In this document: one piece after another, positions 15,516-24,516 of the stretch
Layout: each line of letters starts with the position of its first letter
Numbering within the stretch: position 1 is the stretch's first letter
From: Acetobacteraceae bacterium
GTDB lineage: Bacteria; Pseudomonadota; Alphaproteobacteria; Acetobacterales; Acetobacteraceae
Length of the DNA stretch: 64,000 bases
Reading direction: 5' to 3'
NCBI GenBank assembly: GCA_003506895.1
Contig: DNXO01000026.1
Span: 21,756 to 85,755, forward strand
Notes under the pieces: generated by a model
What the model was told of the DNA's origin: nothing
Database searches by the model: none
Seen by the model: the letters and a program-made list of their open reading frames with translations, nothing else
Program-made: the position numbers and the translations under genes

Positions 15516-17130
15516 TAGGCTGCAATGCCCGATAGATATCGTTCGCGCTAACCGCCTCGATCCGACCCTCTGTCAGATCCCTGGCCACGTGTTGGGGATC
15601 GCGCAGAGCGGGTGGACCGTAACCACCCGAACCGCCGGTGATGACTTCGATCCAATCGCCTTTCCGTAGCATGCCGGAACCGTGGTTCAACGGCACCGAT
15701 GCGGTGATGGACGCCTTGCCGCCCGAATGGCCGCCGCTCAATCCCCAGGGCGCGTTCAGGATGCGCGCGCCGTCAACCCGCACGTGGCAATCGTGGTCCG
15801 CCCGGTAAACGCGGCGAATCGCCATTCCGCCCCGGTATTGGCCCGCGCCGCCCGACCCATCGACGAGTTCATAACGCATCAGGGTCAGCGGATATTCGAT
15901 CTCCAGCGCCTCGACCGGCAGGTTGGAGGTGTTGGTCATGTGGACATGGACACCGTCCAGGCCATCCTTGTTGAACCGGGCGCCGGAGCCACCGCCAATA
16001 GTTTCCAGATAGACCCATAGCGCGTTATCGGCGGGCTGATGGCCGGCGAAGGTGATGGAAAAGCAAGCGCCGTTCGATGCCGCGGTGACCTTTTCCGGCA
16101 CCGCGGGCGCCAGGGCGCCGAAGATCAGATCGACCACCCGCTGACAGAGTGATAGACGGCCATTGACCGCGGCGGGATGGGCGCAGTTCACGATGGTGCC
16201 GAGCGGCGCGGAAACCGTCAGCGGGCGGGCGAGGCCGGCATTGGGCAGGATGCTGGGATCGACGATTGCCTTGATCGTGTAATAGACGGTGGAGAGCAGC
16301 GCGGTCATCGTCATGTTAAGGCCGGCACGCACCTGCTGCGGAGCTTCGAAATGCAGATGCATCGAATCCCCGACGACGGTGACTTCGCACGATAGATCAA
16401 GCTCGCCGTCAACTTCCGGGCAGTCGTAACGATCGGCGAAGCGGTAGGTGCCGTCTGGGATGGCGGCAATCCCCGCCCGCATTTTGCGTTCGGCGTAGTC
16501 CTGAAGGGCCGATCCGGCCAGCAAGACCGTTTCGCGGCCGTATTTCACGCATAACCCCTGAAGGCGCTGCACGCCCAACCGGTTCGCCGCCATCTGCGCC
16601 CGAAAGTCCGAGATCCTTTCACGAGGAACCTGACAGTTCAGCAGAATCAGCGCCTGAACGTCCTCTTGCAGAACGCCGGCGCGATACAGGCGTATAGGCG
16701 GGATACGAAGTCCCTCCTGATAGATGTGGGCATGGCCCCGGTCGGCAAAATCGGCGTGGTGCGCGAGATTGACCGCCCACGCGATCATCGCGCCTTCAAA
16801 GAACACCGGCTCCGCCAGCACGATATCCGGCAGGTGGGTACCTCCGCCTTCATAGGCGTCGTTGCCGCAGAAAACGTCGCCGGGCTGGATTTCCGCGATC
16901 GGGTGGCGTTTCAGGATGTGCGGGATCAGATCAAGGAAGCTGCCAAGATGAACCGGGATATGTTCAGCTTGGCACAGGGTCTTTCCCTCCACGTCAAACA
17001 GCGCGGTAGAGCAGTCTCGGCGTTCCTTGATGTTGGTGGAATACGACGCTCGGATCAGCGCTTCGCCCATTTCCTCGACGATGGAGAACAGGGCGCTGCC
17101 GATCACCTCGACGGTAATGGGATCGATCAT
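15505..17130 (-). CDS. hyuB: Hydantoinase B/oxoprolinase family subunit
   Basis: A 541-residue subunit of an ATP-dependent cyclic-amide hydrolase (N-methylhydantoinase, 5-oxoprolinase or acetophenone-carboxylase-like). The start MIDPITVEVIGSALFSIVEEM is the standard HyuB opening. The internal GDVFCGNDAYEGGGTHLPD and HHADFADRGH motifs are characteristic. The ATG overlaps the HyuA stop (ATGA), so the two subunits are translationally coupled. A divergent FAD amine oxidoreductase beyond hyuA suggests use of a nitrogenous ring compound or amino-acid derivative. The substrate is not predictable. Confidence 0.9.
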   Translation of the reverse strand: MIDPITVEVIGSALFSIVEEMGEALIRASYSTNIKERRDCSTALFDVEGKTLCQAEHIPVHLGSFLDLIPHILKRHPIAEIQPGDVFCGNDAYEGGGTHLPDIVLAEPVFFEGAMIAWAVNLAHHADFADRGHAHIYQEGLRIPPIRLYRAGVLQEDVQALILLNCQVPRERISDFRAQMAANRLGVQRLQGLCVKYGRETVLLAGSALQDYAERKMRAGIAAIPDGTYRFADRYDCPEVDGELDLSCEVTVVGDSMHLHFEAPQQVRAGLNMTMTALLSTVYYTIKAIVDPSILPNAGLARPLTVSAPLGTIVNCAHPAAVNGRLSLCQRVVDLIFGALAPAVPEKVTAASNGACFSITFAGHQPADNALWVYLETIGGGSGARFNKDGLDGVHVHMTNTSNLPVEALEIEYPLTLMRYELVDGSGGAGQYRGGMAIRRVYRADHDCHVRVDGARILNAPWGLSGGHSGGKASITASVPLNHGSGMLRKGDWIEVITGGSGGYGPPALRDPQHVARDLTEGRIEAVSANDIYRALQPIRP

Positions 17131-19253
17131 GCGGCCGCCTCCAGAATAAGGTTCAGATAGGGTTCCACGCGTGCGATCATGTCGTGCAGGACGAGGGTGG
17201 TGGCATCCATTTGTTCGATGATGGCCGGGCCTTGGATGATGTTGCCGGGACGCAACAGCGTGCGATCGTAGATGGGGGTTTGGACGAAGCCCCCGGCCTC
17301 GGGCAGCCACACCGGGCGATGGCCGGTTATGGCGTCCGTTGGGTCGGGTCCGGCGTCGGGGTGTGGGACAAAGGTTGCTTTTGGAACGACCGCCGATGCT
17401 TCCAGACGGAACGTCACGAGTTGGACGGGTTCGTCATCGGCGGCGAAACCGTAGAGGCGCTGGTGAGCGGCGGCGAAGGCGGTGGCTAGCGCTGTTATCG
17501 TCGAGACAGGCGCGGACCCGCCTGTGTCTGACTGCACCGCGCAAGGCGTGGATGGCGGGCTTTCTGCCGCCATGGCGGGAGGGACCATGACGGTCGTGAG
17601 CGGGATGGGTAATTCGTAATTCTGGCCGGCGTAACGCATGTCCACCGTTCGGACAATGTGCCGTGCCTCCAGCGGGATGCCTTCCTCTCCGAACCACGCC
17701 TCGGCTCGGGCAGTCAGGGTTGCGAAGGCGTCCTGCAGCACGGGCCAGGCCGCTTCGTTCAGCAGGGTCAGGCGGGTCAGGGCGAAGTCGGTGCGCAGGT
17801 CCGTCAGCAACAGGCCCATCGCGCAGAGAATGCCGGGGGACACGGGAACCAGGACCCGGCTGATGTCCAGTTCCCGAGCGAGGCGGGCGGCGTGCAACGG
17901 TCCGGCTCCGCCAAAGGCGACCAGCGTGTAGTCTCGAGGGTCATAGCCACGCTGGACGGAGATGACCCGGATCGCTCGCGCCATGTTGGCGGTTACCACT
18001 GAAACGATGCCCTGAGCGGTGGGCATCGTTTCCAGGCCGAGTTGCCTTGCCAGGTTTGTTACGGACTCGGCGGCAAGATCGTATTGGACCGCCATGCGGC
18101 CACCCAACAGAAACGACGGATTTAGAATTCCCAGCACGACATTCGCGTCGGTGACCGTTGGTTCCGTCGCACTGCGGCCGTAACAGACCGGACCGGGATC
18201 TGCGCCGGCGCTGCGGGGGCCGACTTTCAGCAGCCCCCCGCTGTCCACAAAGGCGATCGATCCGCCCCCCGCGCCGACGGTGTGGATATCCAGCATCGGC
18301 GCCTTGATCGGGTAGCCGTGGACCACGGCCTCACTGGCGAGACGGCATTCGCCGCCGGACAGCAGAGCGACGTCGCTGCTGGTGCCACCCATATCGAAGG
18401 TGATCAACTCGGTTAGGCCGGCCTGACGTCCGACTTCCCGAGCGCCGACGACACCGGTGGAGGGGCCGGACAGGACGGTGCGGACGGGCAGGCGCGCGGC
18501 CTGATCGAAGCTGATGACGCCGCCGTTGGATTGGGTCAGATGCGGCGGCGCGGTCAGCCCCAACGACGCCAACCGGTCGGCCAGACGGCGTATATACGCC
18601 TGCATGACTGGCCCGAGATAGGCGTTCACGACAACCGTGGACATCCGCTCAAACTCGCGGAACTCGGGCGCGACAGCGTGGGAAACGCAGGAGAACGCCT
18701 CGGGGAACTCGTCCGCCAGGATTCGGGCTGCCATGGCTTCGTGGGTTTCCGCCACGAACCCGTACAGGAAGCAGACGGCGACGGCTGCCACCCCAGCGTC
18801 GCGCAGCTTGCGCACTGCGGCCCGTAGCGCGGCTTCGTCCAATGGGATTTCGACGGAGCCGTCGTGCCGGATACGTTCGGGGATTTCGATCCGCAGGTCG
18901 CGGCTTACCAGGACAGGCGGCTTGTCCACCTGGCTGTCATATAGGTCGGGGCGCTTCTGGCGGCCGATCTCCAGCAGGTCGCGAAAGCCATCGGTGGTGA
19001 TCAGGCCGGTTTTGGCGCCCTTGTGTTGGATCAGCGCGTTGGTTGCTACCGTCGTCCCGTGGCCGAAATAGGCGACATCCGCCGCACGGGCGCCGACACG
19101 GGCGATGCCCTGTTCAACGCCGGCGGCGATTCCTCGGGAGGGGTCATCCGGGGTGGACGGGACTTTCCAAACCACGACCGAACCCGTCCGATCGTCGAAC
19201 AGGCAGACATCGGTGAAGGTTCCGCCAGAATCGACGCCAATACGCCAAGCCAT
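17127..19253 (-). CDS. hyuA: Hydantoinase/oxoprolinase A subunit
   Basis: A 708-residue ATP-binding subunit partnering HyuB. The N-terminal actin-like phosphate motif WRIGVDSGGTFTDVCLFD, the second motif FDMGGTSSDVALLSGG and GAGGGSIAFVDSGG are hallmarks. The C-terminal part MRYAGQNYELPIP completes the usual domain order. The start at 19253 places the motif at residue 4, as in relatives; the frame is open further upstream but that sequence lies under the divergent oxidoreductase gene. The stop overlaps the hyuB start. About 73 bp separate it from the divergent gene, so the two promoters are shared or overlapping. Confidence 0.92.
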   Translation of the reverse strand: MAWRIGVDSGGTFTDVCLFDDRTGSVVVWKVPSTPDDPSRGIAAGVEQGIARVGARAADVAYFGHGTTVATNALIQHKGAKTGLITTDGFRDLLEIGRQKRPDLYDSQVDKPPVLVSRDLRIEIPERIRHDGSVEIPLDEAALRAAVRKLRDAGVAAVAVCFLYGFVAETHEAMAARILADEFPEAFSCVSHAVAPEFREFERMSTVVVNAYLGPVMQAYIRRLADRLASLGLTAPPHLTQSNGGVISFDQAARLPVRTVLSGPSTGVVGAREVGRQAGLTELITFDMGGTSSDVALLSGGECRLASEAVVHGYPIKAPMLDIHTVGAGGGSIAFVDSGGLLKVGPRSAGADPGPVCYGRSATEPTVTDANVVLGILNPSFLLGGRMAVQYDLAAESVTNLARQLGLETMPTAQGIVSVVTANMARAIRVISVQRGYDPRDYTLVAFGGAGPLHAARLARELDISRVLVPVSPGILCAMGLLLTDLRTDFALTRLTLLNEAAWPVLQDAFATLTARAEAWFGEEGIPLEARHIVRTVDMRYAGQNYELPIPLTTVMVPPAMAAESPPSTPCAVQSDTGGSAPVSTITALATAFAAAHQRLYGFAADDEPVQLVTFRLEASAVVPKATFVPHPDAGPDPTDAITGHRPVWLPEAGGFVQTPIYDRTLLRPGNIIQGPAIIEQMDATTLVLHDMIARVEPYLNLILEAAA

Positions 19254-19326
19254 ACGCGCCCCCCCCGTAGCCAGCCGAATTGCTTGCATCCTAAGCTGGC
19301 AAACGCTCACAGACCAAGGCCCTGGC

Positions 19327-20643
19327 ATGTCTCCTCCGGTCGCGCCCGTTGCATCCGACATCGCTCTGCCCGACCGGACCGACGTCGTGGTCATCGGCGG
19401 CGGGATCATTGGCGTCTCCACGGCGCTATTCCTGGCGGAAAAAGGCACCGCGGTCGTGCTGTGCGAAAAAGGCCGGATCGGCGGCGAGCAATCGTCCCGC
19501 AACTGGGGCTGGTGCCGCACCATGGGGCGGGATGAGGCCGAAATCCCGCTGGCGATGGAAAGCCTGCGGCTGTGGCGCGACATGAACCGGCGCACCAGCC
19601 GCGAAACCGGCTTCCGACAGCCGGGCGTCATGTATCTGTGCCAGACCGAGGCTGAGATCGCGGCGCAAGAGGCATGGCTTGGACAAGCCAGCCAATACCA
19701 GGTGGATGCCAGATTGTTGCGTGGTGCGGCGTTGGAGGCGGCGATGCCTGGTGCCTCCAACGGCTTCATCGCCGGAATGCACACACCATCCGACGGCCGC
19801 GCCGAACCGGCGCTTGCCGCACCGGCGATCGCCGAGGCGGCCCGTGACCATGGTGCGCGGATATTTACGGAAACAGCGGTGCGCGGCATCGAACAGACCG
19901 GCGGCCGGGCTTCGGGCGTGGTGACAGAGCGCGGGCGGATCGCCTGCCAGTCCGTGGTGCTGGCCGGCGGCGCGTGGTCCCGCCTGTTCGCCGGCAATGC
20001 CGGACTGGATCTGCCGCAACTGAAGGTGCTGGGATCAGTGTTCCGCACCAAACCCCTCGCCGGCCCCGAGGTCACCGCCGCCGGTTCGGTGTTCGCCTTC
20101 CGCAAACGCATGGACGGCGGCTACTCGATCGCTCGGCGGAACGCCAACACGGCAGAAATCACGCCCGACCATTTTCGCCTGCTGTCGGACTTCCTGCCCA
20201 GCCTGATCAAAAGCCGCCACGAAATCCGGCTCCGCCTGGGCAAGCGTTCGTGGGAGGAGATGCGCACCGCACGGCGATGGTCGCTGGACGAGACAACGCC
20301 GTTCGAAGCCGTTCGCGTGCTGGACCCAACGCCTAACCAAGACATTCTCGCAGAGGCAAGGGCGGTTCTGGCGAAAGCGTTTCCCGTCTTTGCCGGGCTG
20401 GAGATGGTCGAAAGCTGGGCCGGACTGATGGACGTGACGCCCGACGCGGTACCGGTGATCGACAAGGTCAGCCACATTCCGGGTTTTTTCGTCGCCACCG
20501 GATTCTCCGGCCATGGCTTCGGCATTGGGCCCGGCGCCGGGCGGCTGATGGCCGACCTGGTCGCGGGGGACCGTACTGTGGTTGATCCGACACCCTTCAG
20601 GCTTAACCGCTTCGCCCGGACGCAGACCCGCCATTCCGCTTAG
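19327..20643 (+). CDS. DAO-type FAD-dependent oxidoreductase
   Basis: A 438-residue flavoprotein of the D-amino acid/glycine/sarcosine oxidase group. The FAD-binding VVVIGGGIIGVSTALFLAE is followed by the EKGRIGGEQSSRNWGW segment, and a second nucleotide motif GFSGHGFGIGPGAGRLMADL lies near the C-terminus. It probably oxidises a secondary or alpha-amine, with electrons passed to oxygen or a carrier. The start at 19327 is set just before the FAD motif; an earlier in-frame ATG lies within the opposite hyuA gene. It heads a plus-strand run with an exporter, a flavin reductase and a dehydrogenase. Confidence 0.9.
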   Translation: MSPPVAPVASDIALPDRTDVVVIGGGIIGVSTALFLAEKGTAVVLCEKGRIGGEQSSRNWGWCRTMGRDEAEIPLAMESLRLWRDMNRRTSRETGFRQPGVMYLCQTEAEIAAQEAWLGQASQYQVDARLLRGAALEAAMPGASNGFIAGMHTPSDGRAEPALAAPAIAEAARDHGARIFTETAVRGIEQTGGRASGVVTERGRIACQSVVLAGGAWSRLFAGNAGLDLPQLKVLGSVFRTKPLAGPEVTAAGSVFAFRKRMDGGYSIARRNANTAEITPDHFRLLSDFLPSLIKSRHEIRLRLGKRSWEEMRTARRWSLDETTPFEAVRVLDPTPNQDILAEARAVLAKAFPVFAGLEMVESWAGLMDVTPDAVPVIDKVSHIPGFFVATGFSGHGFGIGPGAGRLMADLVAGDRTVVDPTPFRLNRFARTQTRHSA

Positions 20644-20709
20644 GCGTGACATCCACCCCCTCGGATGCGCTACCGATCCGCTTCGGCAGAGGTAGCGTCC
20701 GCAACTCCC

Positions 20710-21642
20710 ATGAACACCACCACCACGTCGCAGCGCGCGATGTTCGTCTTTATTTGCTTCGTCTGGGGCACGACCTGGCTGGCAATGAAGATCGGTATCG
20801 AGACGGTTTCGCCCGGCATCTTCGCGGGTCTGCGCTGGACGCTGGCGGGCGCGATCCTGCTGGGGATTCGGCGGTTTCGCGGGCAGCGGGTGATGCCGCC
20901 GCCCCGGCTGATACCGCGGCTGGTGTTTGTGTCGGTGATCCTGATCACGCTGAACCAGATCATCCAGCTCTACGGGCTGAAATACATCACGGCCGGGCTG
21001 GCGGCGGTGATCAGTTCGGCGCTAACGCCAATGGCACTGATCGCATTCGCCGCTTTCGCTGGGCAGGAGCGGTTCAACCCAAGGCGGCTGGGCGCGATCG
21101 CGGTCGGGATCGTCGGCGTCCTGACGTTGTTCGGACCCAGCGCCTTGGCCGGGACGCTGGATGTCTGGGAAATGATCGGGGCGGCCGGCGTGACTGTGGG
21201 GTGCCTGTGTTACGCGGCGGGTTCGGTGATGACGCGGCCGATCATGCGCACGCTGGAGCCGGTGCAACTCGCTGGCCTGACGGATCTGATCGGGGGACTG
21301 GTGCTGCTGGTCTCAGCCCTGGCGATCGAGCCGGGGGCCTGGGAGTCGATGCACTTCCACTGGGGATGGCCGGCGTTCCTGGCTTGGCTGTATCTGCTCG
21401 TGCCCGGGGCGTTGATGTCCACGACAATGTATTTCCTGCTGGTCCGGGACTGGGGGGCGAGCAAGCCGGGGACGTATGCGTTCATCTCACCGGTGATCGC
21501 GGTTTCGATCGGCAGCTCGTTCTTTGGCGAGAAGCTGGATTGGGGCGATGCGGCAGGGATGGCATTGATGCTGATGGGGGCCGCGCTGGCGTTAAGACCG
21601 GCGGCTCCGGTAAGGGTGAAGCTGGTCGCTGAAACCACCTGA
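20710..21642 (+). CDS. EamA/DMT family transporter
   Basis: A 310-residue inner-membrane protein with about ten hydrophobic segments in two EamA repeats. The first repeat opens FVFICFVWGTTWLAMKIGIE and the second ends FISPVIAVSIGSSFFGEKLDWG, both classic DMT patterns. Members export amino acids or metabolites. The Met at 20710 is preferred because the first membrane segment begins ten residues later. It follows the amine oxidoreductase by 66 nt and may export a product or intermediate of that pathway, which is inference. Confidence 0.9.
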   Translation: MNTTTTSQRAMFVFICFVWGTTWLAMKIGIETVSPGIFAGLRWTLAGAILLGIRRFRGQRVMPPPRLIPRLVFVSVILITLNQIIQLYGLKYITAGLAAVISSALTPMALIAFAAFAGQERFNPRRLGAIAVGIVGVLTLFGPSALAGTLDVWEMIGAAGVTVGCLCYAAGSVMTRPIMRTLEPVQLAGLTDLIGGLVLLVSALAIEPGAWESMHFHWGWPAFLAWLYLLVPGALMSTTMYFLLVRDWGASKPGTYAFISPVIAVSIGSSFFGEKLDWGDAAGMALMLMGAALALRPAAPVRVKLVAETT

Positions 21643-21746
21643 GGGCAACGATAGCCTGACGAGAACCTGGAACCCAGCGCAACAACCGGCAGGCGCGAAC
21701 ACCCCTGCCCCGCCATTCTCCGTCCCAGACGAACGGAGAGACACAA

Positions 21747-22388
21747 ATGCACCAGGTGACACAGCCCGCCATTCTGTATTTCGGCACGACGGTCGTGCTG
21801 ATCAGCACTCTCAACGAAGATGGAACCGCCAACCTGGCACCCATGTCGTCTGCGTGGTGGCTCGGTCAGCGCTGCGTGCTCGGCCTCGCCGCCGCGTCGA
21901 AGACCACACAGAACCTGATCCGCACCGGCGAGTGCGTGCTCAATCTCCCGTCCGATGCGATGGCGGCGCAGGTGGACCGCATCGCCCGCACAACCGGTAG
22001 CAACCCCGTCCCAGACGGCAAAGTCCGCCGCGGCTACCGCTTCGTCGGGCAGAAATTCGAAACCGCGGGGCTGACGCCGGTCGGTTCGCTTGTCGTGAAG
22101 GCGCCGCGCGCGCTGGAGTGCCCGGTGCAGATGGAGGCCGTGCTGGAAGAAACCCACCCGATCGCCGACAAAGACCCGGCGTGGCGCGGCCGAAGCGTGG
22201 CGCTGCATGTCGCGATCCGAAAGGTCCACGCCGCGACGGACATCCTGATGGACGGCGAACCTGACCGGATCGACCCCGACAAATGGCGCCCACTGATCAT
22301 GAGCTTCCAGCAGTTCTACGGTCTGGCGCCGGGAAAGGTGCACACCTCGGAACTTGCGAAAATCCCGGAGGCCGCCTATCGCGCCTGA
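21747..22388 (+). CDS. Flavin reductase family protein
   Basis: A 213-residue FMN-binding split-barrel protein. The segments LISTLNEDGTANLAPMSSAWW and, further on, KTTQNLIRTGECVLNLPSD are the conserved flavin-site region of the flavin reductase (RutF/DIM6/NTAB) family. It may supply reduced flavin to a monooxygenase or reduce small substrates directly. A GGAGAG Shine-Dalgarno lies before the ATG. The HisD-like gene starts 20 nt after it, so the two are likely co-transcribed. A second, different flavin reductase is at 32.2 kb. Confidence 0.85.
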   Translation: MHQVTQPAILYFGTTVVLISTLNEDGTANLAPMSSAWWLGQRCVLGLAAASKTTQNLIRTGECVLNLPSDAMAAQVDRIARTTGSNPVPDGKVRRGYRFVGQKFETAGLTPVGSLVVKAPRALECPVQMEAVLEETHPIADKDPAWRGRSVALHVAIRKVHAATDILMDGEPDRIDPDKWRPLIMSFQQFYGLAPGKVHTSELAKIPEAAYRA

Positions 22389-22408
22389 ATTCGCGAGAGG
22401 GCACACAC

Positions 22409-23692
22409 ATGATCCGGATTCTGAAGCACGGCGCGACCGAGGCCGAGAAGACCGAAGCCGACCGGAAGGTCCGCCAAACGGTTGAAGCCATTCTGGAAGA
22501 CATCGGCACCCGCGGCGACGCGGCGGTACGCGAGCTGTCCGCCAAGTTCGACAAATGGGAACCCGCGTCCTTTCGGCTGCGCCCGGACGAGATCAAGTCG
22601 CTGATGGACAGCCTGCCCGCACAGGTGATCGAGGACATCAAGTTCGCACAGGCGCAAATCCGCCGCTTCGCCCAGGCGCAGAAGGACGCGCTGAAGGATA
22701 TCGAGATAGAGACGCTGCCGGGCATCCGGCTTGGGCACAAAAACATCCCCGTCAACAGCGTCGGCTGCTACGTGCCCGGCGGGCGGTATCCGATGGTGGC
22801 CTCGGCGCATATGTCGGTGCTGACGGCCAAGGTCGCGGGCGTGAAGCGGGTCATTGCCTGCACCCCGCCGCTGAACGGGGTGCCTCCCGCCGCGACGGTC
22901 GCGGCGATGGCGCTGGCTGGCGCCGATGAGATCTACCTGCTTGGCGGCATCCAGGCGATCGCGGCCATGGGGCTGGGCACCGAGACGATCGCGCCGGTCG
23001 ATATGCTGGTGGGTCCGGGCAACGCGTTCGTCGCCGAGGCCAAGCGGCAATTGTTCGGCCGCGTCGGAATCGACCTGCTGGCCGGCCCAACCGAGACGCT
23101 GATTATCGCCGACGACACCGCCGACGTGGAAATGTGCGCCACCGATCTGCTGGGGCAGGCCGAACACGGACCGACCTCGCCGTCGGTGCTGCTGACGACA
23201 TCGAAGAAGATCGCCGAAGGCATCCAGGCGGAAATCGACCGCCAACTGAAGGTGCTGCCGACGGCGGACATTGCCTCGGTCGCGTGGCGCGACCATGGGC
23301 AGGTGATCCTGTGTGACACGGATGACGAACTGGTTGCCGAGGCGGACCGGATCGCGTCCGAACACGTGCAGGTGCTGACGCGGGAGCCGCGGTGGTTCCT
23401 GGAGCGAATGACCAACTACGGCGCGCTGTTCCTGGGCAAGGAAACGAACGTCGCCTACGGGGACAAGGTGATCGGGACGAACCACACGCTGCCGACCAAG
23501 AAGGCCGCTCGTTACACCGGTGGCCTTTGGGTGGGTAAATTTCTCAAGACCGTAACATATCAACAGGTCAGTCCGGATGCTTCCGCGATGATTGGCGAAT
23601 ACTGTTCGCGGCTATGTGCGATCGAGAATTTTTCCGGGCACAAGGAGCAGGCAGACCTGCGTGTACGGCGGTACGGCGGCAAGAACGCCTGA
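22409..23692 (+). CDS. Histidinol dehydrogenase family protein, HpsN-like
   Basis: A 427-residue zinc- and NAD-dependent dehydrogenase. HisD family motifs are present: YVPGGRYPMVASAHMS, the VGPGNAFVAEAKRQLFG segment, AGPTETLIIAD and the metal-site LGQAEHGPTSPSVL. The C-terminus reads GTNHTLPTKKAARYTGGL rather than the usual biosynthetic HisD form; I associate this with sulfopropanediol dehydrogenase HpsN and related catabolic enzymes. No other his genes are nearby, supporting a catabolic job. The start at 22409 follows the flavin reductase stop by 20 nt. A hairpin terminator follows the stop. Confidence 0.82.
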   Translation: MIRILKHGATEAEKTEADRKVRQTVEAILEDIGTRGDAAVRELSAKFDKWEPASFRLRPDEIKSLMDSLPAQVIEDIKFAQAQIRRFAQAQKDALKDIEIETLPGIRLGHKNIPVNSVGCYVPGGRYPMVASAHMSVLTAKVAGVKRVIACTPPLNGVPPAATVAAMALAGADEIYLLGGIQAIAAMGLGTETIAPVDMLVGPGNAFVAEAKRQLFGRVGIDLLAGPTETLIIADDTADVEMCATDLLGQAEHGPTSPSVLLTTSKKIAEGIQAEIDRQLKVLPTADIASVAWRDHGQVILCDTDDELVAEADRIASEHVQVLTREPRWFLERMTNYGALFLGKETNVAYGDKVIGTNHTLPTKKAARYTGGLWVGKFLKTVTYQQVSPDASAMIGEYCSRLCAIENFSGHKEQADLRVRRYGGKNA

Positions 23693-23733
23693 TTTTTCGT
23701 AACTACCTCAATACGGCTGTTTTGTTTCGGCAT

Positions 23734-23755
23734 CGGCCGCCTGTTCGGGCGGCCG
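23734..23755 (+). terminator. Intrinsic-type terminator after the HisD-like gene
   Basis: CGGCCGCC (23734-23741) and GGCGGCCG (23748-23755) form an 8-bp stem with loop TGTTCG, followed by TTGTCATACTT. It closes the plus-strand run that begins at 19.3 kb. Its position also argues against the TTG at 23756 being the start of the next gene. Confidence 0.6.
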
Positions 23756-23827
23756 TTGTCATACTTGCTTAACTGGTTCGACTCCCCCCGTCGTCGTACA
23801 AAACCCGACCGATCGGAGGCTAAGAGT

Positions 23828-24472
23828 TTGGTTGCTTTAGCAAGAGACATGGAACGGGATCAGGTCGCGGAGGCGTACGGCCGCTGGGCGCCGATCTATG
23901 ATCTGGTGTTCGGGCCGGTGTTCAGTCGCGGTCGCCGCGTGGCCGTGGAGGCCGCCGAACGCATCGGCGGCCGGGTTATCGAGGTTGGGGTCGGAACCGG
24001 CTTGGGCCTGGAGCACTACAACAAACGAAACCGGATCGTCGGCGTCGATATCTCCGCACCGATGCTGGAAAAGGCGCGGGAGCGTGTCAAGCGGCTGGGC
24101 CTGAACAATGTCGAATCGATCGCCGTGGGCGATGCCGAACAACTCGCCTACCCGGATGCGTCGTTCGACGTGGTGGTGGCGCAGTATGTGGTGACGTCTG
24201 TCCCGCATCCCGAGAGAGCGTTGGACGAATTCGTGCGCGTCGTGCGGCCGGGTGGGGAGATCATCCTGACCACGCGCATCGGCGCGGAAACGGGCCTGCG
24301 CGGCACGATCGAGAAATGGCTGATGCCGGTCACCAGCCGCCTTGGCTGGCGCACCGAATTCCCTTGGGCCCGATATGAGCAATGGGCGAAGGGCGCCCCG
24401 GTCCGGCTGCTGGAAAAGCGTGCCCTGCCGCCGCTGGGGCACTTCTGGCTGGTTCGGTATGCCAAGGATTAG
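23828..24472 (+). CDS. pmtA: PmtA-like SAM-dependent methyltransferase (phosphatidylethanolamine N-methyltransferase type)
   Basis: A 214-residue class I methyltransferase. GRWAPIYDLVFGPVFSRG followed by the SAM motif RVIEVGVGTGLGLEHYN and VGVDISAPMLEKA closely resembles the Rhodobacter-type PmtA, which methylates phosphatidylethanolamine toward phosphatidylcholine at the inner membrane. I choose TTG at 23828 because GGAGG lies 8 nt upstream; ATG at 23849 is the alternative, and TTG at 23756 lies in a terminator tail. A His-rich membrane protein follows after 44 nt, then an aminotransferase and a phosphatidylserine decarboxylase. The true substrate could be a related aminolipid. Confidence 0.78.
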   Translation: MVALARDMERDQVAEAYGRWAPIYDLVFGPVFSRGRRVAVEAAERIGGRVIEVGVGTGLGLEHYNKRNRIVGVDISAPMLEKARERVKRLGLNNVESIAVGDAEQLAYPDASFDVVVAQYVVTSVPHPERALDEFVRVVRPGGEIILTTRIGAETGLRGTIEKWLMPVTSRLGWRTEFPWARYEQWAKGAPVRLLEKRALPPLGHFWLVRYAKD

Positions 24473-24516
24473 TTACTGGAATCGACGCGCTTTAGCTGCA
24501 ACCCATAAGGAACAAG

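Noticed and set aside
22409..23692. Calling this gene biosynthetic hisD
   Set aside because: No other his genes nearby, and the C-terminal sequence is of the HpsN-like catabolic type.
23756..23827. TTG at 23756 as the start of the PmtA-like gene
   Set aside because: It begins in the tail of a terminator hairpin and lacks a Shine-Dalgarno; TTG at 23828 has GGAGG at good spacing.
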